Shown here: positions 26,198-34,496 of the stretch, one piece after another
How the letters are laid out: each line of letters begins with the position of its first letter
Position numbering within the stretch: position 1 is the stretch's first letter
Assembly: GCF_042660205.1 (NCBI RefSeq)
Contig: NZ_JBHSTQ010000002.1
Coordinates: forward strand, 270,856-334,855
Length of the DNA: 64,000 nt
Direction of reading: 5' to 3'
Source: Sporolactobacillus kofuensis
Lineage (GTDB): Bacteria > Bacillota > Bacilli > Bacillales > Sporolactobacillaceae
The notes under the pieces: generated by a model
Database searches by the model: none
Seen by the model: the letters and a program-made list of their open reading frames with translations, nothing else
What the model was told of the DNA's origin: nothing
Position numbers and translations under genes: made by a program

Positions 26198-26559
26198 GTG
26201 ACGATGAACGCTATCTTCCGGCTTCTGAGATGACACCAGATGAAACCAGAATTGCCACTGAGTATGCACTTTTGCCGCTCATCCGCATGGCACTCGCACG
26301 TGATCGCCAAGTCATTGCGATAACCCATACAAAATTCCGTGTACTCTATTTGGAAATTTTTGATGATATCATCCATGAAGTCACGCAGGACTTACGTGAG
26401 AACAAGCAAGAACTCTTTGCCCACCACATCAGAATGACGAAACGCGACTGGTTCAGTTATGACGTGTATATCCGCGGACGACTTTTTGACTTCGTCTATC
26501 AGAAAAGTGTGGCGATGGATTGGATCCATGAACGTTTAAAAATGTACCTCAGACCTTAA
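26194..26559 (+). CDS. Unrecognised 121-residue protein coupled to the SOS polymerase
   Basis: The ATG overlaps the polymerase stop by four bases, a strong sign of translational coupling and shared function. In B. subtilis the homologous polymerases are followed by YolD-like proteins (YqjX, YolD), but I do not see the YolD pattern here. The sequence starts acidic (MSDDERYLPASEMTPDETRIA). It then has helical stretches (YALLPLIRMALARDRQVIAI; IFDDIIHEVTQDLRENKQEL) and ends with WIHERLKMYL. No cysteines or membrane helices are seen. It may be a divergent or analogous accessory factor of the mutasome. Confidence 0.85.
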   Translation: MSDDERYLPASEMTPDETRIATEYALLPLIRMALARDRQVIAITHTKFRVLYLEIFDDIIHEVTQDLRENKQELFAHHIRMTKRDWFSYDVYIRGRLFDFVYQKSVAMDWIHERLKMYLRP

Positions 26560-26709
26560 CCGAACATTCTCTATTGTCCTACGCATAGGATTTTCATAGC
26601 GCCTGTATATTTGGTTAGGATGACGCAAAGTAAATCCATGACCATGGAGGTATTTTTGACTGTTCATCTTCATAAGGTTGTTCTAAGAGAATCTATGGAG
26701 GAACGATTC

Positions 26710-26886
26710 ATGAAATCGGTCATATTCTGTCTACTCGCCGCACTGGTTGTATTTCTTTTCTATCATTTTCTACTTGGCCTGCTTCACCTTGAATCGCTAT
26801 TTATCTCCGGAGCACTGCTCTTCTTGACTATTTTCCTCATGGTCCGCTTTCTGACCTGGCACAGGGGCAACAAGGGTAAGAACTAA
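26710..26886 (+). CDS. Small 58-residue two-helix membrane protein
   Basis: The reading frame opens further upstream, but a GGAGG site 8 bases before ATG 26710 fixes the likely start. The product is two hydrophobic helices (VIFCLLAALVVFLFYHFLLGLL; LFISGALLFLTIFLMVRFL) and a basic tail (HRGNKGKN). No family is recognised. It lies 150 bases after the polymerase partner and ends in a shared terminator, so SOS read-through is possible. Confidence 0.6.
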   Translation: MKSVIFCLLAALVVFLFYHFLLGLLHLESLFISGALLFLTIFLMVRFLTWHRGNKGKN

Positions 26887-26927
26887 AAGACGGGACTGAA
26901 GCTTCGGCTCCAGTCCCGTCTTTTAGT
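26884..26927. terminator. Bidirectional terminator
   Basis: AAAAGACGGGACTG pairs with CAGTCCCGTCTTTT. It ends the small membrane protein gene and pepF from the other side. Confidence 0.92.
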
Positions 26928-26936
26928 TCATGCTTA

Positions 26937-28751
26937 TTAGCTAAACAATAGTTCCTCTGTTTCGTCCAGAACTTTACTGAACACATCCATCGCTTGTTGG
27001 ACAGGTTTAGGATCCGCCATGTCCACACCCGCCTTTTTGAGCACTTCAATTGGAGAATCTGAGCTGCCCGATTTCAGGTAGTTTTTATAACGCTCAACTG
27101 CCGGTGCACCTTCCTGCAAAATCTGTGAGGACAATGCAGACGCGGCGCTATACCCTGTCGCATATTGGTAAACATAATAATTGTAGTAGAAATGCGGAAT
27201 TCGCGCCCATTCGAGGCCAATTTCCTCGTCAACAACGATATCCGGTCCAAAATATGTTTTATTTAGATCGTAATAAGTCTTTGTTAGAAGATCAGCCGTC
27301 AGCGCTTCTCCGGCACGTGCTTTTTCATGAATGATATGTTCGAACTCAGCAAACATGGTTTGTCTGAAGACCGTTCCTTTAAAGCCTTCTAACTGATTAT
27401 TTAGCAGATAAAGTTTCTTTTTCTTATCATCCGTATTTTCCAGCATGTAGTGATTCAGCAACGCTTCATTGCACGTCGATGCCACTTCCGCCACGAAAAT
27501 AGAATAATCCGAATACGGATACGGCTGGCAAGTACGTGAATAATAGCTGTGCATTGAGTGGCCTAATTCATGTGCAAGCGTGAACACGCCGTTGACATTA
27601 TCCTGCCAGTTCAGGAGAACATAGGGCATTGTGCCGTAACTACCACCTGAATAAGCACCGCTCCGTTTATTTTGCGTCTCCCGGACATCAATCCAACGTT
27701 TTTCAAAGCCATCCTTGATTACATCAATGTAGTCTTCACCAAGTGGGGCCAGCGCTTTAAGTACAATCTCCTTAGCTTCATCGTAAGTGACTTCAATCTT
27801 GGCATTCGGCACAAGCGGCGCATAGAGGTCATACATGTGTAATTTATCGACGCCAAGTGCCTTTTTGCGTAATGCCACATAGCGGTACATCAACGGTAGA
27901 TTTTCATGAATTGTTTTAATCAGATTGTCATAGACCGTTTCAGGAACTTCATTGCTGAACAATGCGGCTTCGCGTGCCGACTGATAATGACGCGCCTGTG
28001 CATAAAAAGTATCCCGTTTGATCTGGCCGCTTAGTGTCGAAGCTAGTGTGTTTTTGAACGCACCATAGGTTTTATAGATCCCCTCAAACGTATCCTTACG
28101 AACTTGCCGATTTTCACTTTCCATAAGCGTGCCATAACGCCCATGGGTAATCTCGATGTCCTTTCCATCTTCACCTTTGATTGTGGGAAATTTTAAATCA
28201 GCATTATTCAACATCCCAAAAGTGGTCGACGATGCATCGGTTACCTCTCCAACTGCAGCAAGAAGTGCTTCTTTTTCACTATCCAGAACGTGCGGACGGG
28301 TTCTAATAATTTCATCGAGTGCACGACGGTAGAGTTGTAACCCTTCATTACTTTCCAAGTAGGTTTTCAAGGTTTGCGGATCAATAGACAGAATTTCCGG
28401 AACAACAAAAGCCAGCTTACTTCCGGACACAGCGACTAGATTTCCAGCTCGATCGTGCAGCGCCTGGAAGGTCGCATTTGCTGTGTTCTCGTCGTTTTTC
28501 ATGTGTGCATAGACAAAGACTTTGTACAAAAGTTCAGTCATTTCATCCTGCTTTTTAAGCAAAGAATATAAATTTTCAGCGGATGCTCCAAGTTTGCCTT
28601 TAAACTGCTCAGCTTCCGCAATTAGATCCTTTACTTTATTAAACGCACGTTCCCATGCTTCCACACTTGAAAAGATAGCTTCCAGATTCCATGTTTCTTC
28701 AACTGGAATATCCTCTCTCCTAGGGAGCGCATTAGTTTGTTCACCAGCCAT
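26937..28751 (-). CDS. pepF: Oligoendopeptidase F
   Basis: PepF is a cytoplasmic M3 zinc peptidase of about 600 residues that cuts 7- to 17-residue peptides; this one has 604. The zinc motif HELGHSMHSYYS is near residue 385 and the third ligand in FVAEVASTCNEALLNHYML. The helical N-terminal lobe and RIPHFYYNYYVYQYATGYSAA block are intact. Ribosome site GGAGGTG lies 6 bases before the ATG. In Bacillus it follows mecA and coiA, as here, and it can help digest peptides imported by Opp. Confidence 0.96.
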   Translation of the reverse strand: MAGEQTNALPRREDIPVEETWNLEAIFSSVEAWERAFNKVKDLIAEAEQFKGKLGASAENLYSLLKKQDEMTELLYKVFVYAHMKNDENTANATFQALHDRAGNLVAVSGSKLAFVVPEILSIDPQTLKTYLESNEGLQLYRRALDEIIRTRPHVLDSEKEALLAAVGEVTDASSTTFGMLNNADLKFPTIKGEDGKDIEITHGRYGTLMESENRQVRKDTFEGIYKTYGAFKNTLASTLSGQIKRDTFYAQARHYQSAREAALFSNEVPETVYDNLIKTIHENLPLMYRYVALRKKALGVDKLHMYDLYAPLVPNAKIEVTYDEAKEIVLKALAPLGEDYIDVIKDGFEKRWIDVRETQNKRSGAYSGGSYGTMPYVLLNWQDNVNGVFTLAHELGHSMHSYYSRTCQPYPYSDYSIFVAEVASTCNEALLNHYMLENTDDKKKKLYLLNNQLEGFKGTVFRQTMFAEFEHIIHEKARAGEALTADLLTKTYYDLNKTYFGPDIVVDEEIGLEWARIPHFYYNYYVYQYATGYSAASALSSQILQEGAPAVERYKNYLKSGSSDSPIEVLKKAGVDMADPKPVQQAMDVFSKVLDETEELLFS

Positions 28752-28933
28752 TGCGGCACCTCCAATATCGTTGCTTTTCCAAAAAATGTATCAATATTAT
28801 CCTACTTCTTTTTTCCTTTTTACGCAAAACTAAACCAATCTCAATAGTCTCGAGGTCATCAGGAACAAGCCCGAAGTGTCTCGCAACCACGCATTCATAG
28901 ACCCATTCCTCCGAGAAACCGTTTAGACATACG

Positions 28934-30151
28934 TTATTTCTCATGCTTAAGCAACAATTCCAATCGATCGAGTACCCTCTGATCCTCTTGAAGAGCGGTT
29001 GGCAATGACAGTTCTGGCCAATGCCCTGTTTTCAAACGGTAGCTCCGCCCTGTTTTCTCAGCAATACCTAAGCTCCACAGGTAGTCGAGATAAATGCACA
29101 GAGGCCATCTCATCGATTCCTTCGGACAAAGTGGAAGACTGCGCAAGGCAAAGAGATTGCCCATCCGTCGTTTTTCTGTTTCTCTAATAATCCGCTCCGT
29201 AGTGAACCAACAGCCGCTTTCTATGGTGCCCATAAGCAGAACAAGCCACATTTGCCATAAAAAAGGAGAATTAAGAAAATAGATGGCCGACGCAAGCGGC
29301 AACCCAACATAACCAGGCACACAAGAAAATTGTTTTCTATGCTGATAAACTTGGTTACGCAACGCGTATTCTTCATTTGATAACCGAGTGGGTGGAGATA
29401 ACCGCCATTGTCTTTTTGTGGCAAGCCATACCTCTTTAAAAGTTTTCGATGAAAAACGTTCGGCAGGAGCAGTTAATTGAAAGGGCATAATCTGTGATCT
29501 ATTGATCATATTTTCCTGGGAAATAAAGCGTGTTTTTGAAATGGGGAACAGTTGTGTTGCAAGAAGAAAATACTTGGAAACGGAGTCATAGAAACAAACA
29601 TAGTAAGGTGAAGCAAAAGGATGTTGACCAAGGAAAAGGCGCGATTGGCGAATGGATAAAGCAGAAAATCCTGATAATTTCAGTGTTCTTCGGCGTTTGT
29701 GAAAACGATTGGCGCCGATTACCCAGACAGGTGTAATTCCATCATTTAAGTATCCATAAGATCGTTTCACAAATAAATCTTCTGGGATCAAGCTACATTG
29801 ATATTCAATCGCTACCGGTTCGATACCGGGTAAATAGATATCCGGTCTCTGCTGAAGATGACAAAGATAGTGCTCCAATTTAGGCGATCGACCAGCGTCT
29901 TGACACCAGCGAAACAAGTCTTCTTTTCCAGACAGATGAGTCGGCGTTTCTGGTTCGCCTTCGATATGACATCCCTGATGAGGAAGATGGGCAAAGTGCC
30001 AGTGCCGCTTTGTGCCCATTTTCAGCATCACCGGTGCTCGGCAGATTGGACAGATAAATCCATTTGATCTTCTCAAGCGTACCAGCTCTTGTTTTGATTG
30101 ATTTGTGTCAAGTAGAGATATTCTGATTTCATCTTTTGTGGCTGCAATGAG
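28934..30151 (-). CDS. coiA: Competence protein CoiA
   Basis: CoiA is needed for natural transformation in several Bacillota and has a nuclease-like fold. The N-terminal zinc-ribbon-like part shows CPICRAPVMLKMGTKRHWHFAH. The endonuclease-like core around PTHLSGKEDLF and IYLPGIEPVAIEYQCSLI follows, then a poorly conserved helical C-terminal half. I start at TTG 30151, which has AAAGGTGG 6 bases upstream and gives MLIAATKDEIRISL, the usual CoiA opening. The longer frame adds 23 residues without family support. It lies between mecA and pepF as in B. subtilis yjbF. Confidence 0.88.
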   Translation of the reverse strand, partial: LIAATKDEIRISLLDTNQSKQELVRLRRSNGFICPICRAPVMLKMGTKRHWHFAHLPHQGCHIEGEPETPTHLSGKEDLFRWCQDAGRSPKLEHYLCHLQQRPDIYLPGIEPVAIEYQCSLIPEDLFVKRSYGYLNDGITPVWVIGANRFHKRRRTLKLSGFSALSIRQSRLFLGQHPFASPYYVCFYDSVSKYFLLATQLFPISKTRFISQENMINRSQIMPFQLTAPAERFSSKTFKEVWLATKRQWRLSPPTRLSNEEYALRNQVYQHRKQFSCVPGYVGLPLASAIYFLNSPFLWQMWLVLLMGTIESGCWFTTERIIRETEKRRMGNLFALRSLPLCPKESMRWPLCIYLDYLWSLGIAEKTGRSYRLKTGHWPELSLPTALQEDQRVLDRLELLLKHEK

Positions 30152-30335
30152 CAAAGACTCACCACCTTTCATGAACAATGAATTCCATAAGTTCTGAAAA
30201 GATTCCTGCTTATCAATCAATTTTTATAAAATGCATAAGCAATGACGAGTGGTGCGCAACAGTTGCGGTTATAGGTTGATTGCCTTTGGATGAGTGGTGA
30301 TGCATGTACGACCAATATTTGGATAGATATCAATA

Positions 30336-30371
30336 ACAGAGAGCTTGCCTGTTTGGCAAGCTCTCTGTTAC
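30336..30371 (-). terminator. Stem-loop after mecA
   Basis: AACAGAGAGCTTGCC pairs perfectly with GGCAAGCTCTCTGTT, loop AAAC/TGTT. The T tract is poor, so this could be a weak terminator or an mRNA end. Confidence 0.6.
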
Positions 30372-30393
30372 AAAATATTGTCTCTTTTTCCTT

Positions 30394-31101
30394 TTAATCA
30401 CGTAAGGGAAAATGAGATTTAATTGTCTCCAACGCATGATCGTGAATCAATTCTTTCCCATACTCCTGAAGGATAAAATGCGTTAAACTGGTATCTAATC
30501 CAAATTCAAGCATTTTGCTTAAATCATCGTCTTGGCTTTCATCTGACAACGCATCATCAAATGTCAATTGTATATAATATCGATTTTTATATGCGAATAA
30601 TGCAGTATCCATGGCTTCATGCGTTTGAAATGCATGACTTAATGCAATGAGATTTTCGAAATCGTCAAATTCAATAATGAATGAAATTGGCTGAACAGCG
30701 CCTAACTCCTCTTCACCTTGTTCCATATCGGCGTTATCTTTGGACTCTTGGCCTTCCGAGATCTCCTCCTGTTCAAATTCTCTATCTTCGCGTTCATTGA
30801 TTGGTATATCCAAATGTTTATCTTCTGAGATCGGGAGCTGCAAATTTGATCCGTCTTTGGAAAGTTGAGCACGGGTTACAATTATTTCCATCCCTTTTTC
30901 CAATGCCTGAACCTGGATCCATAGCGGTCCTTCAAGAGAGAAGGATTCTTGGTTATGTGCTTCATCCATCATTTGCCAGAACAATTCTTCACTCCGGTCT
31001 CGATTGTACCAAATCTCTTCACGGTCAAAGCCAAGATCTTCGATATCCAAATAACTGATATAGAATTTTAATGTGTTTTCATTTATTCGTTCGATCTTCA
31101 T
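30394..31101 (-). CDS. mecA: Adaptor protein MecA
   Basis: MecA delivers ComK, unfolded proteins and Spx-related substrates to ClpC-ClpP. The 235-residue protein has the N-terminal substrate domain MKIERINENTLKFYISYLDIEDLGF, an acidic low-complexity linker (EEISEGQESKDNADMEQGEEEL, residues about 125-150), and the C-terminal ClpC-binding domain (ISFIIEFDDFENLIALS, YIQLTFDDAL). The ATG at 31101 follows a GGGAGAG site; the frame opens 14 codons earlier without support. It is next to coiA and pepF, and near spx, as in Bacillus. Confidence 0.96.
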   Translation of the reverse strand: MKIERINENTLKFYISYLDIEDLGFDREEIWYNRDRSEELFWQMMDEAHNQESFSLEGPLWIQVQALEKGMEIIVTRAQLSKDGSNLQLPISEDKHLDIPINEREDREFEQEEISEGQESKDNADMEQGEEELGAVQPISFIIEFDDFENLIALSHAFQTHEAMDTALFAYKNRYYIQLTFDDALSDESQDDDLSKMLEFGLDTSLTHFILQEYGKELIHDHALETIKSHFPLRD

Positions 31102-31395
31102 CGCTATCTCTCCCTTCTTCTTCACTAGTATGGGAGTGACCAAGTGTCATTGGGACAACATGTATCCTGTACTTCTATTGTATGATAAATCTTTCGTTAT
31201 TGAAATATATAATGATCCGCATTTAAAATATTCCGCACTTGCCTTCTCAGCAAGATAATCCGTTAATTGCTTCATCTTATTGGTAGAAGAAGCACTTTAT
31301 GCACAAAACATTACGAAACTTTGTCCATGATAATGACCGGAATGATTCAGGACAAGTCCGCATAAGTTGAAACGGAGACAGAGGAAAGGAGCTCT

Positions 31396-32085
31396 ATGCG
31401 CATGTCTTTTGATTTCAACACCTTACTCTTCATCATAAAAATTATTTTTATAGATATCATTTTAGGAGGAGACAATGCGGTAGTCATTGCTCTTGCCTGT
31501 CGCAGGCTCGGTGAAAGGCAGAGAAATCAAGCGATATTCCTAGGTACAGGACTTGCTGTTGTTGTCCGTATAGCACTTACAGCAATGGTCGTTTCATTAC
31601 TTAATATTCCTTTTCTTCTCCTAGCAGGCGGGCTTTTTCTCATTATGATTGCTCTCCGATTGATGACCAATAAGGAGGAAGAACACCACATCCGTGCCGG
31701 TTCCTCCTTATTAGCAGCGGTTCGCACCATAGTCCTTGCGGATGTTGTCATGGGGTTTGATAATATGTTAGCGATCGCCGGTGCTTCAAAAGGCCATATC
31801 GGTTATATTGCAATTGGGCTCATTGTGTCCGTGCCCATTATTGTATGGGGGAGCAAACTCATTCTGATTGCTATGGAACACTTCCCTTTACTCATCTATT
31901 TGGGCGGAGGCGTTTTGGGCTACACCGCATCAGAAATGATTCTGGACGAGCCAAAATTGCACGGATTTTTTAATGCATATCCACAATGTTCTTACCTGTT
32001 ACCTGTCCTATTGATTACTGCTTTACTAATGGTCAGTTGGTTAACCAATGTTTTCTCTTCTCGTCAAGTCACTGATAAATCATAA
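31396..32085 (+). CDS. yjbE: TerC-family membrane protein (YjbE)
   Basis: This 229-residue integral membrane protein belongs to the TerC family, with ILGGDNAVVIALACR and the repeated VVMGFDNMLAIAG acidic helix motifs. The paired aspartates are thought to bind metal ions. B. subtilis paralogues YceF and YkoY export manganese, so a metal transport role is likely; the exact ion is unknown. It has six to seven helices. An AAAGGAG site precedes the ATG. In B. subtilis yjbE lies between spx and mecA, and the same position is kept here, in the opposite direction to both. Confidence 0.9.
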   Translation: MRMSFDFNTLLFIIKIIFIDIILGGDNAVVIALACRRLGERQRNQAIFLGTGLAVVVRIALTAMVVSLLNIPFLLLAGGLFLIMIALRLMTNKEEEHHIRAGSSLLAAVRTIVLADVVMGFDNMLAIAGASKGHIGYIAIGLIVSVPIIVWGSKLILIAMEHFPLLIYLGGGVLGYTASEMILDEPKLHGFFNAYPQCSYLLPVLLITALLMVSWLTNVFSSRQVTDKS

Positions 32086-32193
32086 CTCATTCAGAATAAT
32101 TGTAACGGCCGTCCGGAAACGGACGGCCGTTTTAACATGATTATCTAAACCAAAAAATCCTTATTGAATCAACTTGGTTTCTAAAAGATGACT

Positions 32194-32589
32194 TTAGTTA
32201 ACCAAGCGCTGCGCTTCTTGAAGTTGGAAGGTCCGTACCTTTCTAGGAAGAAAACGACGGATTTCATCATCGTTGTAGCCGACCTGCAACCGTTTGTCGT
32301 CAAGCATAATTGGGCGGCGCAACAAACCTGGGTTATCTTTAATTAACTCAAAGAGTTGCTGAATAGACATTGTTTCCAATTGAATATTCAACTCTTGAAA
32401 TGCCTTAGATCGTGTTGAAATAATTTCATCTGTCCCGTTCTCAGTCATACGTAGAATATCCTTAATTTCTTCGATAGACAACGGTTCGGAGAAAATGTTC
32501 CGTTCTTTAAATGGTATGTCATGTTCCTTAAGCCAAGCTTTCGCCTTTCTGCAAGATGTGCAGCTTGGGGATGTATAAAGTGTGACCAT
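32194..32589 (-). CDS. spx: Global redox regulator Spx
   Basis: Spx binds the RNA polymerase alpha subunit and switches on thiol-stress genes when its CXXC is oxidised. The 131-residue ArsC-like protein has MVTLYTSPSCTSC with Cys10 and Cys13, RNIFSEPLSIEEIKDIL, the TRSKAFQ block, RRPIMLDDKRLQVGYNDDEIRRF (RPI motif), and the ClpXP-recognised C-terminus. The start ATG 32589 has a strong AAAGGAGGG site. The frame opens 37 codons earlier, but that stretch is A/T-rich promoter DNA. A PerR-like box sits 62-76 bases upstream. Confidence 0.96.
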   Translation of the reverse strand: MVTLYTSPSCTSCRKAKAWLKEHDIPFKERNIFSEPLSIEEIKDILRMTENGTDEIISTRSKAFQELNIQLETMSIQQLFELIKDNPGLLRRPIMLDDKRLQVGYNDDEIRRFLPRKVRTFQLQEAQRLVN

Positions 32590-32650
32590 TTTTTTCCCTC
32601 CTTTGGATAATAGAAACTTTCTATTCTTCTCTGAGGCTAACTTTATTATA

Positions 32651-32665
32651 TAATAATTCTTATAA
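32651..32665 (-). promoter_or_regulatory. PerR-box-like site upstream of spx
   Basis: TAATAATTCTTATAA (plus strand) matches the PerR/Fur-family box TTATAATNATTATAA at 12 of 14 fixed positions. B. subtilis spx has a promoter repressed by PerR and YodB, which makes the match plausible, although the region is A/T-rich. Confidence 0.4.
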
Positions 32666-32766
32666 ATTTTATACCCTTTTTTATATGAAAATAATCTCAC
32701 ATTTCTTCGATATATGTGCTTTTTTCGTCATTGTTCGACACGAAATATTTTTTCATTATAATTGTT

Positions 32767-32791
32767 CATTCTCATTTCGGTATTGAGAATG
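32767..32791. promoter_or_regulatory. Inverted repeat CATTCTCA-N9-TGAGAATG
   Basis: Perfect 8-base arms surround TTTCGGTAT. It lies just after the terminator of the 41-residue gene on the minus strand, between that gene and spx. It may be an operator or a second hairpin. Confidence 0.35.
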
Positions 32792-32825
32792 TAAAAAGGA
32801 CTCCTCAAATGTCGAGAAGTCCTAC
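32792..32825 (-). terminator. Terminator of the 41-residue gene
   Basis: On the minus strand AGGACTTCTC pairs with GAGGAGTCCT and is followed by TTTTTAC. Confidence 0.75.
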
Positions 32826-32860
32826 TCACCATTCATTATATTGGAATTCATCCCATCACA

Positions 32861-32986
32861 TTAAGCAGGTAATTTCAAATTAGCCGACGGTGCGTCCTGT
32901 GACTTAGGTTGTAATTGCCCCAAGGTCTCTTTCAGCCATTTCCTAATGGAATGTTTCCGCCTCCGTCTTACTTCCTTAGGTTTCAC
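32861..32986 (-). CDS. Small 41-residue highly basic protein
   Basis: A GTG start has a textbook AAGGAGG site 9 bases upstream, and the frame ends 35 bases before a terminator. The product opens KPKEVRRRRKHSIRKWLKETL, a strongly basic, partly amphipathic helix, and ends QDAPSANLKLPA. No family is recognised. It could be a small regulatory, RNA-binding or membrane-active peptide; it has no signal sequence. It is too short for most gene finders. The flanking 312-base gap 32987-33298 shows no other frame. Confidence 0.6.
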   Translation of the reverse strand: MKPKEVRRRRKHSIRKWLKETLGQLQPKSQDAPSANLKLPA

Positions 32987-33298
32987 CAACGATCTCCTCC
33001 TTAATTTACTGCATTGATTTTATGTTCTGAATCCTCATCAGAGCATTCTCTGTCTGACTTTATTCTCAACCGTCCCACACTACTTGTCAAGAGCTCACTT
33101 TATTACGAAGGAACCATTCATTCTCATCTACTTGAGATTGAAGTTCGATTATGATAAGCTTGGACACCAATAAATACTTTATGAGCATCATGTATTCCTC
33201 ACTATGAGCCCAAAAATGCCTTTAAGAAGCATTCCTTTTATTAATATACGTGAGCGAATCAAAAAGTATTCAAAAAGATGATCTGAGGAAGTGAGTCT

Positions 33299-33460
33299 AT
33301 GTTGCGTATGATCACGATTATTTTCGCTCTTCTTCTTGTGGTGTCCATTACTTTATATCATTTTTTTCAAATCTTATCTATGTCAATCATCACTTTTTTG
33401 CTCGTATTAACCTTACTTAGTTTTATTGCTCAACTCATGCTTAATCGTCGAAAAAAATAA
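33299..33460 (+). CDS. Small 53-residue membrane protein
   Basis: The frame begins at an ATG 7 bases after AGGAAG. It encodes two adjoining hydrophobic helices (MITIIFALLLVVSITLY; ISMSIITFLLVLTLLSF-like region) and a basic end (LNRRKK). It is convergent with oppF and shares the hairpin at 33455-33495. No family is recognised. Confidence 0.55.
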   Translation: MLRMITIIFALLLVVSITLYHFFQILSMSIITFLLVLTLLSFIAQLMLNRRKK

Positions 33461-33495
33461 TTCCCGTTACCGTTTGCGGTAATGGGAATTATTCA
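33455..33495. terminator. Terminator shared by oppF and the small membrane protein gene
   Basis: AATTCCCGTTACCG pairs with CGGTAATGGGAATT; on the minus strand it is followed by ATTTTTTTC, a good terminator for the opp operon. Confidence 0.88.
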
Positions 33496-33500
33496 TCTTC

Positions 33501-34496
33501 TTACACATTATTTGCTTTTATTTCTTCATCATGCAAGTGGCAAGCAACCCAATGCCCTTCTTCAGCCTCATGCCATTTTGGCCGTACTTTGGCACAAATA
33601 TCCATAGCAAATGGGCAACGTGTTCTAAATCTGCACCCGCTTGGAGGATCGATTGGGCTTGGAACATCGCCTTCAAGAATAATCCGTTCGCGTGAACGCT
33701 CAACTTCCGGATCAGCCACAGGGATCGCAGATAAAAGTGATTTTGTATAAGGATGAAGCGGATGTTCATACAATTCGTCACTCGTTGCAAGTTCTGCCAT
33801 GTTTCCAAGATACATAACACCTACACGGTCACTAATATGTTTTACCATTGACAGATCGTGGGCAATAAACAAGAACGTTAAGCCTTGCTTTTCTTGAAGT
33901 TCCTGAAGCAGATTGACGACCTGAGCTTGAATTGAAACATCCAATGCTGAAATGGGTTCGTCAGCAATGATAAAGTCTGGGTCAACAGCAAGTGCCCTTG
34001 CAATTCCTATACGTTGCCTCTGCCCACCACTGAATTCATGTGGATAGCGATTGGCGTGTTCACGGTTTAATCCTACTGTTTCGAGCAATTCATAAACACG
34101 ATCTATCCGTTCCTTCGGTGACTTTGCCAAATGATGAATATCAATGCCCTCAGCAATGATATCTTTGACCATCATTCGTGGATTAAGGGAAGCATATGGA
34201 TCCTGAAAAATCATCTGCATCCGTCTGCTCAAATTCTTCTTCGCTTTTGTTGACAATTTGCCGGCAATGTCTTCACCATCAAAGATCACTTCACCGTCTG
34301 TCGGTTCATATAAGCGAAGAATTGTCCGTCCGGTAGTTGACTTCCCACATCCTGATTCACCAACAAGTCCTAATGTTTCGCCTTTGTAAATATCAAAGCT
34401 GACTTCATCAACCGCTTTGAGTATCTCTTTTCGGGAAATGTTAAAATACTTCTTCAAATTTTTGACTTGAAGCAGTTTCTCTCTAGAATCAGTCAT
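33501..34496 (-). CDS. oppF: Oligopeptide ABC transporter ATP-binding protein OppF
   Basis: OppF is one of the two ATPases of the oligopeptide importer. The 331 residues show Walker A GLVGESGCGKSTTGRT, the ABC signature FSGGQRQRIGIARAL, Walker B DFIIADEPISALD and the switch histidine region FIAHDLSM. The C-terminal cysteine-rich segment (CRFRTRCPFAMDIC) is typical of Opp/Dpp ATPases, which can hold an iron-sulfur cluster. It overlaps oppD by 8 bases, indicating coupling. Last gene of oppABCDF. Confidence 0.96.
   Translation of the reverse strand: MTDSREKLLQVKNLKKYFNISRKEILKAVDEVSFDIYKGETLGLVGESGCGKSTTGRTILRLYEPTDGEVIFDGEDIAGKLSTKAKKNLSRRMQMIFQDPYASLNPRMMVKDIIAEGIDIHHLAKSPKERIDRVYELLETVGLNREHANRYPHEFSGGQRQRIGIARALAVDPDFIIADEPISALDVSIQAQVVNLLQELQEKQGLTFLFIAHDLSMVKHISDRVGVMYLGNMAELATSDELYEHPLHPYTKSLLSAIPVADPEVERSRERIILEGDVPSPIDPPSGCRFRTRCPFAMDICAKVRPKWHEAEEGHWVACHLHDEEIKANNV

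Noticed and set aside
32590..32700. 37-codon extension of Spx
   Set aside because: The region is A/T-rich promoter DNA, the extension is absent from Spx, and the AAAGGAGG site fixes ATG 32589.
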